DNA of 64,000 bases from Desulforapulum autotrophicum HRM2 (lineage in GTDB: Bacteria; Desulfobacterota; Desulfobacteria; Desulfobacterales; Desulfobacteraceae). Position numbers and translations under genes: made by a program. Positions within the stretch are counted from its first letter, which is position 1; every line of letters starts with the position of its first letter. Shown in pieces: positions 33,995 to 43,962 of the stretch. The notes below the pieces were generated by a model. It was not told where the DNA came from, ran no database searches, and was given only the letters and a program-made list of their open reading frames with translations. The stretch lies in assembly GCF_000020365.1 (NCBI RefSeq), contig NC_012108.1, positions 434,001 to 498,000 of the forward strand. Direction: 5' to 3'.

Positions 33995-35908
33995 TTATTT
34001 CTTGTGGTCTTTGACCTCTTCAAAATCTGCGTCAACCACATCGTCGTCCTGGGCTGCACCCTTGGGGTCCTGGGCTGCACCTTCGGTCTGCCCGCTCTCC
34101 TGGGCTGCCTGCTGGTACATGGCTTCGGCAAGCTTGTGGGATGCCTGGGTCAGGGCTTCGCTCTTTTCCTTGATGATCGCCGCATCTGTACCTTCCTTGA
34201 CCTTTTTCAACTCTTCACAGGCGGCTTCAATGGCTGTTTTGGTTGCAGCATCAACCTTGTCGCCATGCTCTTTCAGAGTCTTTTCTGTCTGGTGAATCAG
34301 GGACTCAGCCGTGTTCTTTGCGTCAACAAGCTCGTGTTTCTTTTTGTCCTCGTCGGCATGGAGTTCGGCATCGTTGACCATTTTCTTGATCTCTTCCTCG
34401 GACAGTCCGCTTGCCGCAGTGATGCGGATGGACTGTTCCTTGCCCGTTGCCTTGTCCTTGGCAGCAACGTGAACAATGCCGTTGGCGTCAATGTCAAAGG
34501 TGACCTCAATCTGGGGTACACCCCTGGGTGCGGGCGGAAGGTCGGTGAGTTCAAACTGGCCAAGGGTTTTATTACCTGCAGCCATCTCCCGTTCTCCCTG
34601 GAGAACATGGATGGATACGGCCGGCTGGCTGTCTGCCGCCGTTGAAAAGACCTGGCTCTTCTTGGTCGGGATGGTGGTGTTCTTGTCAATGAGTTTGGTC
34701 ATGACACCGCCAAGGGTTTCAATACCAAGGCTCAGGGGGGTAACGTCGAGAAGAAGGACATCGTGGACATCGCCCTGGAGAACACCTGCCTGGATGGCGG
34801 CACCCATGGCAACCACCTCGTCCGGGTTAACGCCCTTGTGGGGTTTTTTGCTGAATATCTTTTCCACCCGCTCCTGAACAGCCGGCATTCGGGTCATGCC
34901 ACCCACAAGTACCACCTCGTTGATGTCGCTGGAGGTGAGGCCTGCATCTTTAAGGGCTGTTTTGCAGGGGGCCACAAGATTGTCAAGGAGATCCGCCACA
35001 AGGGATTCAAGTTTTGCCCGGGTGAGCTTTACATCCAGATGCTTGGGTCCGCTTGCATCGGCCGTGATGAACGGCAGGTTGATGTCGGTCTCAACGGCTG
35101 AGGAAAGTTCCATTTTTGCCTTTTCAGCAGCTTCTTTAAGCCGTTGGAGGGCCATCTTGTCTCCACGAATGTCGATGCCCTGGCTCTTTTTAAACTCGTC
35201 TGCGATATAATCGATGATTCTAAGGTCAAAGTCTTCGCCGCCAAGATGGGTATCGCCGTTGGTTGATTTTACTTCAAATACGCCGTCCCCGATTTCAAGC
35301 ACTGATACGTCAAAGGTGCCGCCGCCAAGGTCGAATACAACGATTTTTTCTTCGCCTTTCTTGTCAAGACCATAGGCAAGTGATGCGGCCGTGGGCTCGT
35401 TGATGATTCGTTTAACCGTCAGGCCTGCAATTTTTCCAGCATCCTTGGTTGCCTGGCGCTGGCTGTCGTTAAAGTAGGCCGGAACCGTGATGACAGCCTC
35501 TGTGACCTCTTCGCCAAGGTAATCCTCGGCAGTCTTCTTGATGTTGGCCAAAATAAATGAAGAGATTTCTGCCGGGCTGTGTTGTTTCCCCCTGAGGTTG
35601 ATCCGTGTGTCCCCGTTGGCAGAAGCTTCGATTTTGTAGGGCAGGACTTTCTTGTCTCCCTGAATCTGTGGGGAATCAAATTTTCTTCCGATGAGGCGCT
35701 TTACACCGAATACGGTGTTTTCCGGGTTGGTGATGGCCTGACGTTTTGCTGTCTGCCCCACAAGCCTGTCTCCGCCTTCTGTTAAAGCCACAACTGAAGG
35801 GGTTGTTCTGTTTCCCTCAGAGTTTGTGATGACCTTTGGTTCGCCTGCTTCCATGACTGCAACGCATGAGTTGGTAGTTCCAAGGTCGATTCCGATAATT
35901 TTACCCAT
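33995..35908 (-). CDS. dnaK: Chaperone DnaK (Hsp70)
   Basis: A 637-residue Hsp70 with all hallmarks: [20 protein letters not shown] start, [34 protein letters not shown], an [20 protein letters not shown] segment, the substrate-binding domain ([20 protein letters not shown]) and an acidic end [14 protein letters not shown]. It refolds proteins with GrpE and DnaJ. grpE lies 17 bases upstream in the same operon; dnaJ is not nearby. Confidence 0.98.
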   Translation of the reverse strand: MGKIIGIDLGTTNSCVAVMEAGEPKVITNSEGNRTTPSVVALTEGGDRLVGQTAKRQAITNPENTVFGVKRLIGRKFDSPQIQGDKKVLPYKIEASANGDTRINLRGKQHSPAEISSFILANIKKTAEDYLGEEVTEAVITVPAYFNDSQRQATKDAGKIAGLTVKRIINEPTAASLAYGLDKKGEEKIVVFDLGGGTFDVSVLEIGDGVFEVKSTNGDTHLGGEDFDLRIIDYIADEFKKSQGIDIRGDKMALQRLKEAAEKAKMELSSAVETDINLPFITADASGPKHLDVKLTRAKLESLVADLLDNLVAPCKTALKDAGLTSSDINEVVLVGGMTRMPAVQERVEKIFSKKPHKGVNPDEVVAMGAAIQAGVLQGDVHDVLLLDVTPLSLGIETLGGVMTKLIDKNTTIPTKKSQVFSTAADSQPAVSIHVLQGEREMAAGNKTLGQFELTDLPPAPRGVPQIEVTFDIDANGIVHVAAKDKATGKEQSIRITAASGLSEEEIKKMVNDAELHADEDKKKHELVDAKNTAESLIHQTEKTLKEHGDKVDAATKTAIEAACEELKKVKEGTDAAIIKEKSEALTQASHKLAEAMYQQAAQESGQTEGAAQDPKGAAQDDDVVDADFEEVKDHKK

Positions 35909-35925
35909 TTTTTTTCCTCCGATAT

Positions 35926-36528
35926 CTATTTTTTTTCTGTTTCGTTTTCTGTCATTGCTTTTGAAACCACAACCATGGACGGCCTGATGAGTCTGTCATG
36001 GAACAGGTAGCCCTTTTGAAGCTCGGCAACCACGGTGTTTTCGGGATGATCGACTGATTCCTGCTGGGTCACTGCCTGGTGGAAGACCGGATCAAAGTCT
36101 TTACCCTGGGCCTCAACAGGTACAACATTAAAGGCTGTCAGAATTCTTTGCATTTCCTTGTAGGTCAACTCTATGCCCTCGAGAAGGGCTTTGCCGTCGT
36201 TCCCGTTTTTTTTGGCAGCGTCGATGGCCCGTTCCATATTATCAACCACGGAGAGGAACTGCTTTAACAAGGTTTCGTTGGCGAATTTTCTAAATTCACT
36301 CAACTCCTTGGATGACCGCTTTTTGTAATTTTCAAATTCTGCCGAAAGTCTTAAAACTTTGTCTTTCTCAGCGGTAAGTTGGTCCTGGCACTCTTCGATC
36401 TCAGATTTTTCCTGTTTGCAGGAGTTGGTGTCCGGATTTTCCCTGGCACCTTTTTTTTCTGCCTTGGGTGCTTCTTTTTTCGATTCATCAGAGTCTGTTT
36501 TTTTTACAGGTTCGTCTTTGTCAGCCAA
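35926..36528 (-). CDS. grpE: Nucleotide exchange factor GrpE
   Basis: A 200-residue protein: a charged, low-complexity N-terminus, a long coiled coil ([40 protein letters not shown]), then the C-terminal GrpE beta domain ([40 protein letters not shown]). It releases ADP from DnaK. It is directly upstream of dnaK. No hrcA gene or CIRCE element is visible before it. Confidence 0.96.
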   Translation of the reverse strand: MADKDEPVKKTDSDESKKEAPKAEKKGARENPDTNSCKQEKSEIEECQDQLTAEKDKVLRLSAEFENYKKRSSKELSEFRKFANETLLKQFLSVVDNMERAIDAAKKNGNDGKALLEGIELTYKEMQRILTAFNVVPVEAQGKDFDPVFHQAVTQQESVDHPENTVVAELQKGYLFHDRLIRPSMVVVSKAMTENETEKK

Positions 36529-36714
36529 TGCAATCTCCCGGTAAAATATGTTTTTCTGCCTAAGTGTTTAATAAATTGAACAAAGCCATGATCAAATTCA
36601 GAGGAAAAGTAAGACCGTTTGGTCCCATGTCAAGATATAAATAACCGGTAAAACGCAAGGAGGAGGGAAATGGGGCAGGGGATAAAAAGAAACCCGGCTG
36701 ACCGTGGAGGTATC

Positions 36715-36829
36715 GGACACTCCATGACCGGGATCGATCCGCGACACAGATGATATCACTTATCGCTGCTTCCTTCCGGATCTGACGAGGTTCATGACCT
36801 TCTGTTACGCAGCGACCGGTCAGAGTGCC
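36715..36829 (-). ncRNA. ffs: Signal recognition particle RNA (small bacterial type)
   Basis: The reverse strand contains GATCCGGAAGGAAGCAGC, the invariant Ffh-binding hairpin of SRP RNA (GGAAGGAAGCAG). The ends pair (GGCACTCTGACCGG with CCGGTCATGGAGTGTCC), closing a rod of about 115 bases, the size of the short bacterial form. It works with Ffh to target membrane proteins. Confidence 0.9.
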
Positions 36830-36937
36830 ACAATGACACTCTCCACAGTACAGCCGGGAACTTCATTTTATACCTCAATCGGGAACGGGATTCAAGGGAA
36901 AAAATTAGGGGCTCTAAAAAAAGTCGGGCAGGGATGA

Positions 36938-38134
36938 TCAGCCGTTCGTCTGAATGGCCTTTACCACACTGCGCACCTGGGAAAAAGAGATCTGTTCCTG
37001 TTCCAGTCGCACCATTGGGGCATGGAGATTGTGCCTTAAGGTGTCATACACCCTGGCTTCGTCCGGGGTCAGCAGGGGCAGATCCCGGGTGGCCGGGGAT
37101 GTCTCCCGGCCCCAGAGGGCTCGGTGGGACAGCAGTGTGGCATAATCCATGAGAAACGAACGGGTCTGGGGAAAATAGTGCCGGATCTGGTCGAGCATGG
37201 CAAACCCGTGGGTGTCCATATCTCCCCAGTACCAGATGGGTTTGTCCTGCATCCAATGGGCATTGGAGAGTGCGGACAGGCCGTATCCCAGTCCGAATAT
37301 CACCAATGCCCTTGGAAAACGGGGAAAGGCAAGCCCATTGATATCATTTTCTACTATAAATATGGTGTCAGGCATTATTGGCAAATGACAGAAGTCATGT
37401 TCCGGAATCTCCATGTCAGATAAACCCATGATGGTAAAATCCGGGTCAAGGGTGCGGAACCGGATTCGGGCCGGTTTGGACAGAAAACCGAAACGGCGCT
37501 CAAAGGCTGAAGCTCCCCTGGCCTGTTCATTGACGGCTGACCCGGGAAGCACCTGGATTAAAAGTCGTGTCAGCCAAGCCTTGTGGGTCTCAATGAACTT
37601 GGTGTCCACGCCCGGGATTTCCAGCTGGCGAAGATAGATCCCGGGGCAGGGGGTCTGTCGGATGAACGACACAATGGCCAGAAGTGACGGCCATACAGTG
37701 TCGTGGGCCAATACGTCCAGGGGCCTTTCGATTAAAAGTTCGGCAAGTTCAGGGTGCAGGGCAGTGATTTCCCTGAAAAGGGATTGATAGCGCTCTGCTG
37801 CCACGGTTTTTCCAAGATAGTGAAGGATCTGGTCAAGGGTGTGGAAGATAACCGCCCTGGGTATCTGGTTCCTGCCCAGGGTTCGGTGGTTGGACTCCTG
37901 CCATTCAATGGTAAATTTTTTGAAACTCTGTTTTCCGGCATGGGCCATGAGATGCCCGATCCAGGTGCGGGCCGCATCAAATTCATGGGTAAGTTCTTTG
38001 GCGGTGGGGTGTTTCAGGGGGATGCGCAGGGGGTTAAACGGGCCGGGGCTGACGCACTGTGCCAGCAGTTGGCCGTTGTTCCATTTTTTTTCAAGTCGCT
38101 TGCGGATGTCAATGTCCCGGGTCCAGGCAGTCAT
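36938..38134 (-). CDS. jetD: Wadjet nuclease subunit JetD
   Basis: A 398-residue protein with the DUF3322 and DUF2220 domains that define JetD. The C-terminal TOPRIM-like fold shows IFIVENDINGLAFPRFPRAL, whose Glu is a metal ligand, and WYWGDMDTHGFAMLDQIRHY with the DxD pair. JetD cuts plasmid DNA that the JetABC condensin has recognised as a small circle by loop extrusion. The start overlaps the jetC stop by 4 bases. All visible catalytic residues are present. Confidence 0.93.
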   Translation of the reverse strand: MTAWTRDIDIRKRLEKKWNNGQLLAQCVSPGPFNPLRIPLKHPTAKELTHEFDAARTWIGHLMAHAGKQSFKKFTIEWQESNHRTLGRNQIPRAVIFHTLDQILHYLGKTVAAERYQSLFREITALHPELAELLIERPLDVLAHDTVWPSLLAIVSFIRQTPCPGIYLRQLEIPGVDTKFIETHKAWLTRLLIQVLPGSAVNEQARGASAFERRFGFLSKPARIRFRTLDPDFTIMGLSDMEIPEHDFCHLPIMPDTIFIVENDINGLAFPRFPRALVIFGLGYGLSALSNAHWMQDKPIWYWGDMDTHGFAMLDQIRHYFPQTRSFLMDYATLLSHRALWGRETSPATRDLPLLTPDEARVYDTLRHNLHAPMVRLEQEQISFSQVRSVVKAIQTNG

Positions 38135-41100
38135 GGTGTTTTTTTCTCCCGGCTGTTTCGGTACGCTTCGACACCCATGTTTCTGAGGTGGGAGACGCGA
38201 CCGTCCCGGCTGTATACCAGCCCCACTGCAGACACATAGGGCTCGATGATATGGATTTTCTGAAGGGGGGTGACAATGAGCAGCTGGAGGTTGAGTCGTT
38301 TGAATAATTCAAGGCTGTACCGGGTGGATTCATCCGATCCCCTGCCAAAGGCCTCATCAATGGCCACAAACCGGAAGGTCCTGGAACGGACCGCTCCCCA
38401 TTCCAGGCCGAACTGATAGGCAAGGCTTGCGGCCAGAACCGTGTAGGCCAGTTTTTCTTTCTGCCCGCCGGATTTCCCGCCTGAATCCGTATAATGCTCA
38501 TATTCAGTGTGATCTTCCTGCCAGCGTTCAGATGCGGCAAACACGAACCAGTTCCGGACGTCGGTGACCTTCTGGCGCCATCGTTTATCGATATCGCTTG
38601 TGCCCTGCCTGCCCCGGAATCGTTCAATCAACAACCGTACCTGGAGAAACTTGCCCTCGGAATAGTGATCTTCGGTCGACCCTGTCAGGGCGTCTTCGGT
38701 GCAGGCCCTGAGTTGCTGCTGGAAGTCCCGGATATCGACATCCGGGTTGAACTGGTCCTCAAGAACAATATAGCGGCCGGGGTTGTATTCAATCTCTGAC
38801 AGGGAAAGGTTGATCCGTTCAATGCGTTCCCGGATGGTTTCTCTTTCCCGCATCAGCTGGGACTGGAAGTTTGCCACTTCCCGGATGGTGTTCTCATTGA
38901 GCAGTTCCTTGAAGCGATGTTCAAACCTGGGCAGGTTGTCGGTTTCAAGCCGGGTAAGCATTTCCTGATATTCCAGACCCGAGGCCAGGGTGTCATCCAC
39001 CTCCCGGGTTTCCAGGGGAAAATCGTTGCGGAAGCTGTGCATGGCCTTTATGATACGACTTTCTATGGTTTTAATCCGGCTGTCCAGGTTGTCGAGCTTG
39101 CCCTGGATGATCTGCCTCAGTTGTTTTTCCCGGCCGGCGCAGGATTCAATGGTCAGGGTGTGTTTCTCAAGCAGATTGCGGCGCATCTCTTCCAGGCGCT
39201 TGAACACAGTCGATCTCTGATCTGTTGCCATGTCCCGGGCAGGCTGCATGTCTGTCTCGCAGGTCTGGACGTCCAGGTTTGCCTGGTGCTGTTTTTCCTC
39301 GTTTTTCGACCGAAAATCCCGGGTCTGCACAAGGCTCTGTTCCGTGGCATTGATTGTTCCCTGGAGGGTCTCAAGTTGAAGGCCCAGGGTTTTGAGGAGG
39401 TTGGAAGCCGCCTCCAGTTCTCGTTTTTCCTGGTCCAGGTGGGAGAGTTCCAGGGTGACTGATTGCCAGTCAAGATCATTGAATGTTCTGTATTCGCCGA
39501 TACGGATCAGGTCGTTTCGTTGTTCCTGGACCTGTTTTTTTTGGGTGTCCAGGTCTGACATCCGGGCGGCCAGGGTTTGCATGGTTTGTTCCATTTCCTG
39601 GCATCGCAACTTCAGGGTCTGGATCTTGGCCGTGTTGGTCCAGCCCAGAATATAGTTGGACCTGTCTTTGATGTCTTTTCTGTCGTCCTTTTCATGGCGT
39701 TTGCCGCCTGATTTGATCTGGCCTGCCTGGGTAACGGCCATGGGTTCCCGGTGGAACTGATGGATATCGGTGCAGCAGGCATAGTCAAAGCGGCTGGCCA
39801 GCTCATGTTCCAGCCATGAATAAAAGATGGAATCGGGTTTGATCGACAATTTTACAGCAAGGGAAGCCGGATGAAGGGCAACCCCCTTGTTTTGAACCTC
39901 CGGGTGCACCAGGTAATACACCAGCCGTCCTTTCAGTTGGGTGACATCGACCCAGGCCGTCACAGCCTTGTAATGGTTCCTGGGGACGAGCAGGGAGAGT
40001 CCGAAATTGTGAAGCAGGCGTTCGGCTGCACCTTCCCATGACCTTTGATCTTCCCGTACCTGGATCAACTCCCCGGCAAAGGGCAGCTCTTTTTCAGCAA
40101 TTTTAAGGTGGGTGCACAGGTCTTTCCGGATTTGAATCTGGCGAACGTGGATATTGCTCTTCCGATTTGACAGGGATTCAAGTTCCAGGGTCACCTCCCG
40201 GTGGCGTGATGTGAGTGCCCTGAATTCGACCTCGGTATCCGTGCGCTGGTTTTGCAGGTCAGCCTCTTTTTGGCCCAGGGCCTGCTGCTGGTCCTGGATC
40301 TGCTGGGCGTTATCGTAAAAATCATCCGGGGTGGCCGCCGGTTTAAGGGGGAGATTTTGTATCAGGCGGGCATACCGGTCAGCCTGGTGCCGGCGTTTTT
40401 CCTTTTCCCGGCCCAGGCGTTCCATGTCCGAGCGGATACGCTCCAGGCGGTCACCGCCGTTGTCTGCAATGTCCTGCTTTAATCGATCCCGTTCGCCGGT
40501 TTCTTCCTGGTGTTTTATCGTCAGGGTCTCGATTTTGTGGTCCAGGCGTTCCTGTTCCTGGAGCAGGTTTTTTATCCTTTTTTTGAGCAGGGCACGTTTG
40601 TGGAATGCGAAAAAGGGGGTCAGGGCCTCCCGGCATTCCCGAAGGCCGGTTTTTTCATCCAGGAGAACACGCTGCTGCCCGCAGTCTTTAACCAGGGGCG
40701 TCAGGCGCTGGATCTGGGCTTTTGCCTTGAGTACGGCATCATGGGCACGGTTCAGATCGTCAAAATGATGGATCAGGGACTCAATGCGGGGGGCCACATC
40801 AAATGATTCGAGCATATGCTCCCGAACAAAATCCGTGAGGTTTCCCACGGATTTCATGGATACGGTCTGGTGAAACAGGTCCATGGCCTGTTCGTTTTCA
40901 ATGCCGAACCGCCGCCTGAATGCTGCGCCATACTTGGGAAAGGTGTCAAAGATCTCCACACTGGACAGCTTTTTAAGCCGTTTTTTCAGCCGTCCGATAT
41001 CCGGTCCAAAGTCACTGAAATGACTGGTGATGGACAAGGGTTTGTCTGCGACCAGGTAAAATCGCTCTGGTTGCCCCTGATTGTCCTTGATCCAGAACAC

Positions 41101-41508
41101 CTGGGCCAGGGTTACCTCCTGGACAAAGCCCTGGTTCTTGAACACCCCCAGGATCACGGAGAAACTGTTGTTTTCCCTTAGAACAACTGGTTTTGCCGCA
41201 TGGCCGATGTCGCTTCTTTCGGACTTGTAGGATCCCTGGACATAGGAGCGCAGACTGCGTTCCCGGGTATCGGCCCCGGCAGCTTTGTTATAGGCTACCC
41301 GGTGGGCTGGGACCAGCAGGGTTGTCACTGCATCCACCAGGGTAGATTTGCCTGAACCAATGTCTCCTGTGAGCAGGCCGTTCCGGCTGTTGAGCTCCAG
41401 GCGCCACACCTTTTTATGGAAGGTGCCCCAGTTGTAAACCTCCAGGGTCTGGAGGCGGAATCCAGCCAGGGCGTCGTCCGTTGAAAAGTCGAGCAGTTCC
41501 TGTTCCAT
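38131..41508 (-). CDS. jetC: Wadjet SMC-like ATPase JetC
   Basis: A 1,125-residue SMC/MukB-type motor. Walker A GDIGSGKST is at 48-56, long coiled coils run from about 250 to 480 and 640 to 900 around a hinge, and the C-terminal half has the signature SGGQKEKLAYT and Walker B FVAIDEAFGRGSDES. It dimerises and extrudes DNA loops with JetA and JetB. It overlaps jetB by one base and jetD by 4, so the four genes are translationally coupled. Confidence 0.94.
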   Translation of the reverse strand: MEQELLDFSTDDALAGFRLQTLEVYNWGTFHKKVWRLELNSRNGLLTGDIGSGKSTLVDAVTTLLVPAHRVAYNKAAGADTRERSLRSYVQGSYKSERSDIGHAAKPVVLRENNSFSVILGVFKNQGFVQEVTLAQVFWIKDNQGQPERFYLVADKPLSITSHFSDFGPDIGRLKKRLKKLSSVEIFDTFPKYGAAFRRRFGIENEQAMDLFHQTVSMKSVGNLTDFVREHMLESFDVAPRIESLIHHFDDLNRAHDAVLKAKAQIQRLTPLVKDCGQQRVLLDEKTGLRECREALTPFFAFHKRALLKKRIKNLLQEQERLDHKIETLTIKHQEETGERDRLKQDIADNGGDRLERIRSDMERLGREKEKRRHQADRYARLIQNLPLKPAATPDDFYDNAQQIQDQQQALGQKEADLQNQRTDTEVEFRALTSRHREVTLELESLSNRKSNIHVRQIQIRKDLCTHLKIAEKELPFAGELIQVREDQRSWEGAAERLLHNFGLSLLVPRNHYKAVTAWVDVTQLKGRLVYYLVHPEVQNKGVALHPASLAVKLSIKPDSIFYSWLEHELASRFDYACCTDIHQFHREPMAVTQAGQIKSGGKRHEKDDRKDIKDRSNYILGWTNTAKIQTLKLRCQEMEQTMQTLAARMSDLDTQKKQVQEQRNDLIRIGEYRTFNDLDWQSVTLELSHLDQEKRELEAASNLLKTLGLQLETLQGTINATEQSLVQTRDFRSKNEEKQHQANLDVQTCETDMQPARDMATDQRSTVFKRLEEMRRNLLEKHTLTIESCAGREKQLRQIIQGKLDNLDSRIKTIESRIIKAMHSFRNDFPLETREVDDTLASGLEYQEMLTRLETDNLPRFEHRFKELLNENTIREVANFQSQLMRERETIRERIERINLSLSEIEYNPGRYIVLEDQFNPDVDIRDFQQQLRACTEDALTGSTEDHYSEGKFLQVRLLIERFRGRQGTSDIDKRWRQKVTDVRNWFVFAASERWQEDHTEYEHYTDSGGKSGGQKEKLAYTVLAASLAYQFGLEWGAVRSRTFRFVAIDEAFGRGSDESTRYSLELFKRLNLQLLIVTPLQKIHIIEPYVSAVGLVYSRDGRVSHLRNMGVEAYRNSREKKTP

Positions 41509-42119
41509 CAGTTTTCATGTCCCTGGTCGTTAGAACCTGCCCCAATGGTTTCACGGTATTGGTTGAGCCGTTCATCAAAGTCATGGAGCCATTGGGCATC
41601 CACAAAGGCCTTGAGGATGCGGATTACTTCAATCTTGTCGTTTCGACCTTTGAGGCGGCGGATGAACCCCAGGTCGGCAATTTTGTTCAGGTGGCTGTTG
41701 ATCCTGTCCACGAGGCGGGCCTCGTTGCCGCCGGCAGGGAAAAACACCTTGACCATATCTGTAATTTCTTCCACGGACAGGATGAGCCGGGTCTCTTCCC
41801 CGGATGAATCATTCTCCGCCAGTTTTTTGCGCAAAAGGGCAATGATAAGGCTCACGGGATAGGATAATTTTCTGCGGCCCACCAGCCGGGGAAGGGGCTC
41901 TTCGCCCTCCAGGGGCTCTCGGGTTTTCAGCCAGGCATAGCCTTCTGATGCATCAACAATCAGTTCCAGGCCCAGGACCTGAACGTAATCCCTGAGTGCG
42001 GACTGGCCGTCTTCAAGCTGCTGCCACAACCGTTCATCATTTTCCCGGAAGACCACCCCTTTCATCAATGCGATCACCGGTTTTGACATGCTTTCCAGAA
42101 GGATGTCCATTAAATCCAC
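41508..42119 (-). CDS. jetB: Wadjet subunit JetB (MksE/DUF4194)
   Basis: A 203-residue DUF4194 protein, the kite-type winged-helix subunit of the JetABC complex. Recognisable segments: VQVLGLELIVDASEGYAWLK, RRKLSYPVSLIIALLRKKLA, RLVDRINSHLNKIADLGFIR. It dimerises and links JetA to JetC. It lies 3 bases after jetA. Confidence 0.92.
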   Translation of the reverse strand: MDLMDILLESMSKPVIALMKGVVFRENDERLWQQLEDGQSALRDYVQVLGLELIVDASEGYAWLKTREPLEGEEPLPRLVGRRKLSYPVSLIIALLRKKLAENDSSGEETRLILSVEEITDMVKVFFPAGGNEARLVDRINSHLNKIADLGFIRRLKGRNDKIEVIRILKAFVDAQWLHDFDERLNQYRETIGAGSNDQGHEN

Positions 42120-42122
42120 CGT

Positions 42123-43565
42123 TTACCTGTTAAAAATTACCGCACAAAATTGTGCCCCACGGGTCACCCCGCGTTTATCTGTCCATGATACCCTGTGGTT
42201 TCGGGATTCGTCAAACAATGCCTTTTCATCATCCCCGGCCAGGCTCAGGTAGGTGACAAGTTCAGCCAGGCCCTGTTCCAGGGGGTGTGCTTCAAGGATC
42301 TGTTCAAGGGTCACCTGGTCCTGGGTTTGAAGGCAGTTGCGGATAATCCCCTTTAATTTGAGCCGGTCCACAAACACGGCTGCATGGAGAATATCCGAAG
42401 GGATATCCGACCCATCCCCCAGGGAGACAATCTCCTCGATCACCGGTTTTACGGGAAAGGTGTAAAGGGGACGTTCCATGGGCAGCCAAACCCCGGGAGA
42501 GGATTCGTCAATGGTCATGAAATCGTTTCCAGGCAGGTTGTTCTTGATTTGAACCCCCTGGCTTTCAATGCTTTGGATCACCTGCATGATCCGTCGGTTT
42601 TCAAGGAACGCCTGATCGTCCAGGTAACGGCGCAGCTGCCCGGACAGTTTGGCTACGGTTCGCTGGGTCTGTTCGCCGGCTTCCAGCCAGTCATAATGAA
42701 TTCGTTTCAGCCGCATGTCCGGAGATAGCTCTTTGACGGCCCCGAGTTCAAACACCTTATGGAGCAGGGTGGATAATTCATCCTGCCGGGTCGGTGACAT
42801 CAAAAGGTCCCAGAAGGCATTGAAGCTTTTTCCCTGGTCAGATTCGGCAATAACATCCCTTTCTCCAAAGAAATTTTCGAGCAGGGTTCCCTTGCTGCCT
42901 TCCCACAGGGCGATCTGCTCCCGGGTTTTTTGATCCAGGCGTCTGAAATTATACTCAACCTCCCGGAAATCACCCAGCAGTTCCCGTGCGGTCTTGTTGA
43001 TCAGCAGAAATCGGTCCTTGAGGGCCGTGTCATCCAGCATATCCATGTGACCTTCCCGGACACGGGCAAGCTGGGCGTCAATTTCCGCCTTTTGTCGTTC
43101 AAGTGACTGTATCCTTGAACGGGCGTCCAGCTCTGTGCCCTGGACCATCTGGTGCAGGAGATCGAAGATGGTCATCAACCTGGATTCCGTACCGATAAAG
43201 GGGCTTTGAACCAGGTTTTCAAGCCAGGCCAAGGCCTTTTCCACCCAGGGCATGAGGTCATAGTGTACCTCATCGGATCCCTGGGGATAAAATTTTCTCA
43301 GCCATCCCTTTTCCTGGCTGGCCCATTCGTCGAGGTAGGCTTCGGCCCGTCTGGGAAAGGCGTCCTGGCCTTCGGTTTCCCGCAGGGTAAACAGATAATC
43401 CTCCAGGGCTGATGCAAGATCTGCCTGGCCCATGCGTCTGCGGTTGGGTGCAATAAAGATTTTATGGACAAAGCCGGCAATCAGGGGACTGTGGTCTGCC
43501 ACCAGCAGTTTCCATGCCGGGTGGTTTTTCCGCAATGTCTTTAACGTGGAATAGTCCAGTGCCAT
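42123..43565 (-). CDS. jetA: Wadjet kleisin subunit JetA (MksF/DUF3375)
   Basis: A 480-residue DUF3375 protein, the kleisin that bridges the JetC heads. Its N-terminus, MALDYSTLKTLRKNHPAWKL then ADHSPLIAGFVHKIFI, is typical of the family. It is mostly helical, with a central coiled coil (RIQSLERQKAEIDAQLARVR). First gene of the jetABCD operon; the gene order A-B-C-D is the type I arrangement. The upstream gap contains a large hairpin (43640-43730). Confidence 0.93.
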   Translation of the reverse strand: MALDYSTLKTLRKNHPAWKLLVADHSPLIAGFVHKIFIAPNRRRMGQADLASALEDYLFTLRETEGQDAFPRRAEAYLDEWASQEKGWLRKFYPQGSDEVHYDLMPWVEKALAWLENLVQSPFIGTESRLMTIFDLLHQMVQGTELDARSRIQSLERQKAEIDAQLARVREGHMDMLDDTALKDRFLLINKTARELLGDFREVEYNFRRLDQKTREQIALWEGSKGTLLENFFGERDVIAESDQGKSFNAFWDLLMSPTRQDELSTLLHKVFELGAVKELSPDMRLKRIHYDWLEAGEQTQRTVAKLSGQLRRYLDDQAFLENRRIMQVIQSIESQGVQIKNNLPGNDFMTIDESSPGVWLPMERPLYTFPVKPVIEEIVSLGDGSDIPSDILHAAVFVDRLKLKGIIRNCLQTQDQVTLEQILEAHPLEQGLAELVTYLSLAGDDEKALFDESRNHRVSWTDKRGVTRGAQFCAVIFNR

Positions 43566-43639
43566 ATCTTCCTTTCCCTGTTTGCCGTCCCTGCAAAAGC
43601 CCCATGGTATCAGGCTTGCAGGGTGTTGTTGGATTTCCA

Positions 43640-43730
43640 GGGGCAGGTTTCTTGATTGCCTTTACACCTGAAAGTTGCATTCTTTTTGTAATGGGGTGTT
43701 GCTAAAAAGGCAATCAAAAAAGCCTGCCCC
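43640..43730. repeat. Imperfect long inverted repeat upstream of the Wadjet operon
   Basis: GGGGCAGGTTTCTTGATTGC (43640) pairs with GCAATCAAAAAAGCCTGCCC (43710), and internally ACACC with GGTGT, giving a stem of about 24 base pairs with few mismatches. It lies 75 bases before jetA, in the 397-base gap between divergent jetA and the aldo/keto reductase gene. It could be a small mobile palindrome or a regulatory structure. Confidence 0.65.
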
Positions 43731-43962
43731 CATTGAACCAGCAACTACCGGATGGCTGAGGTCGAAGTATAGCGACCTATATTTTTGTATATTAAGAAAT
43801 GGACGACATTATGATCAGGGCCTATTTTGTCTTTTTTTGAACGGCTTTTGTAATAATCTATCATTGACTGAACGGAAAATTAATGTTGGTTGATCCTACT
43901 AAAAATTTTGAGTATTATTTCCTGTGTAAATAATTGTGCAATTATCATAAGGAGAAACAACG

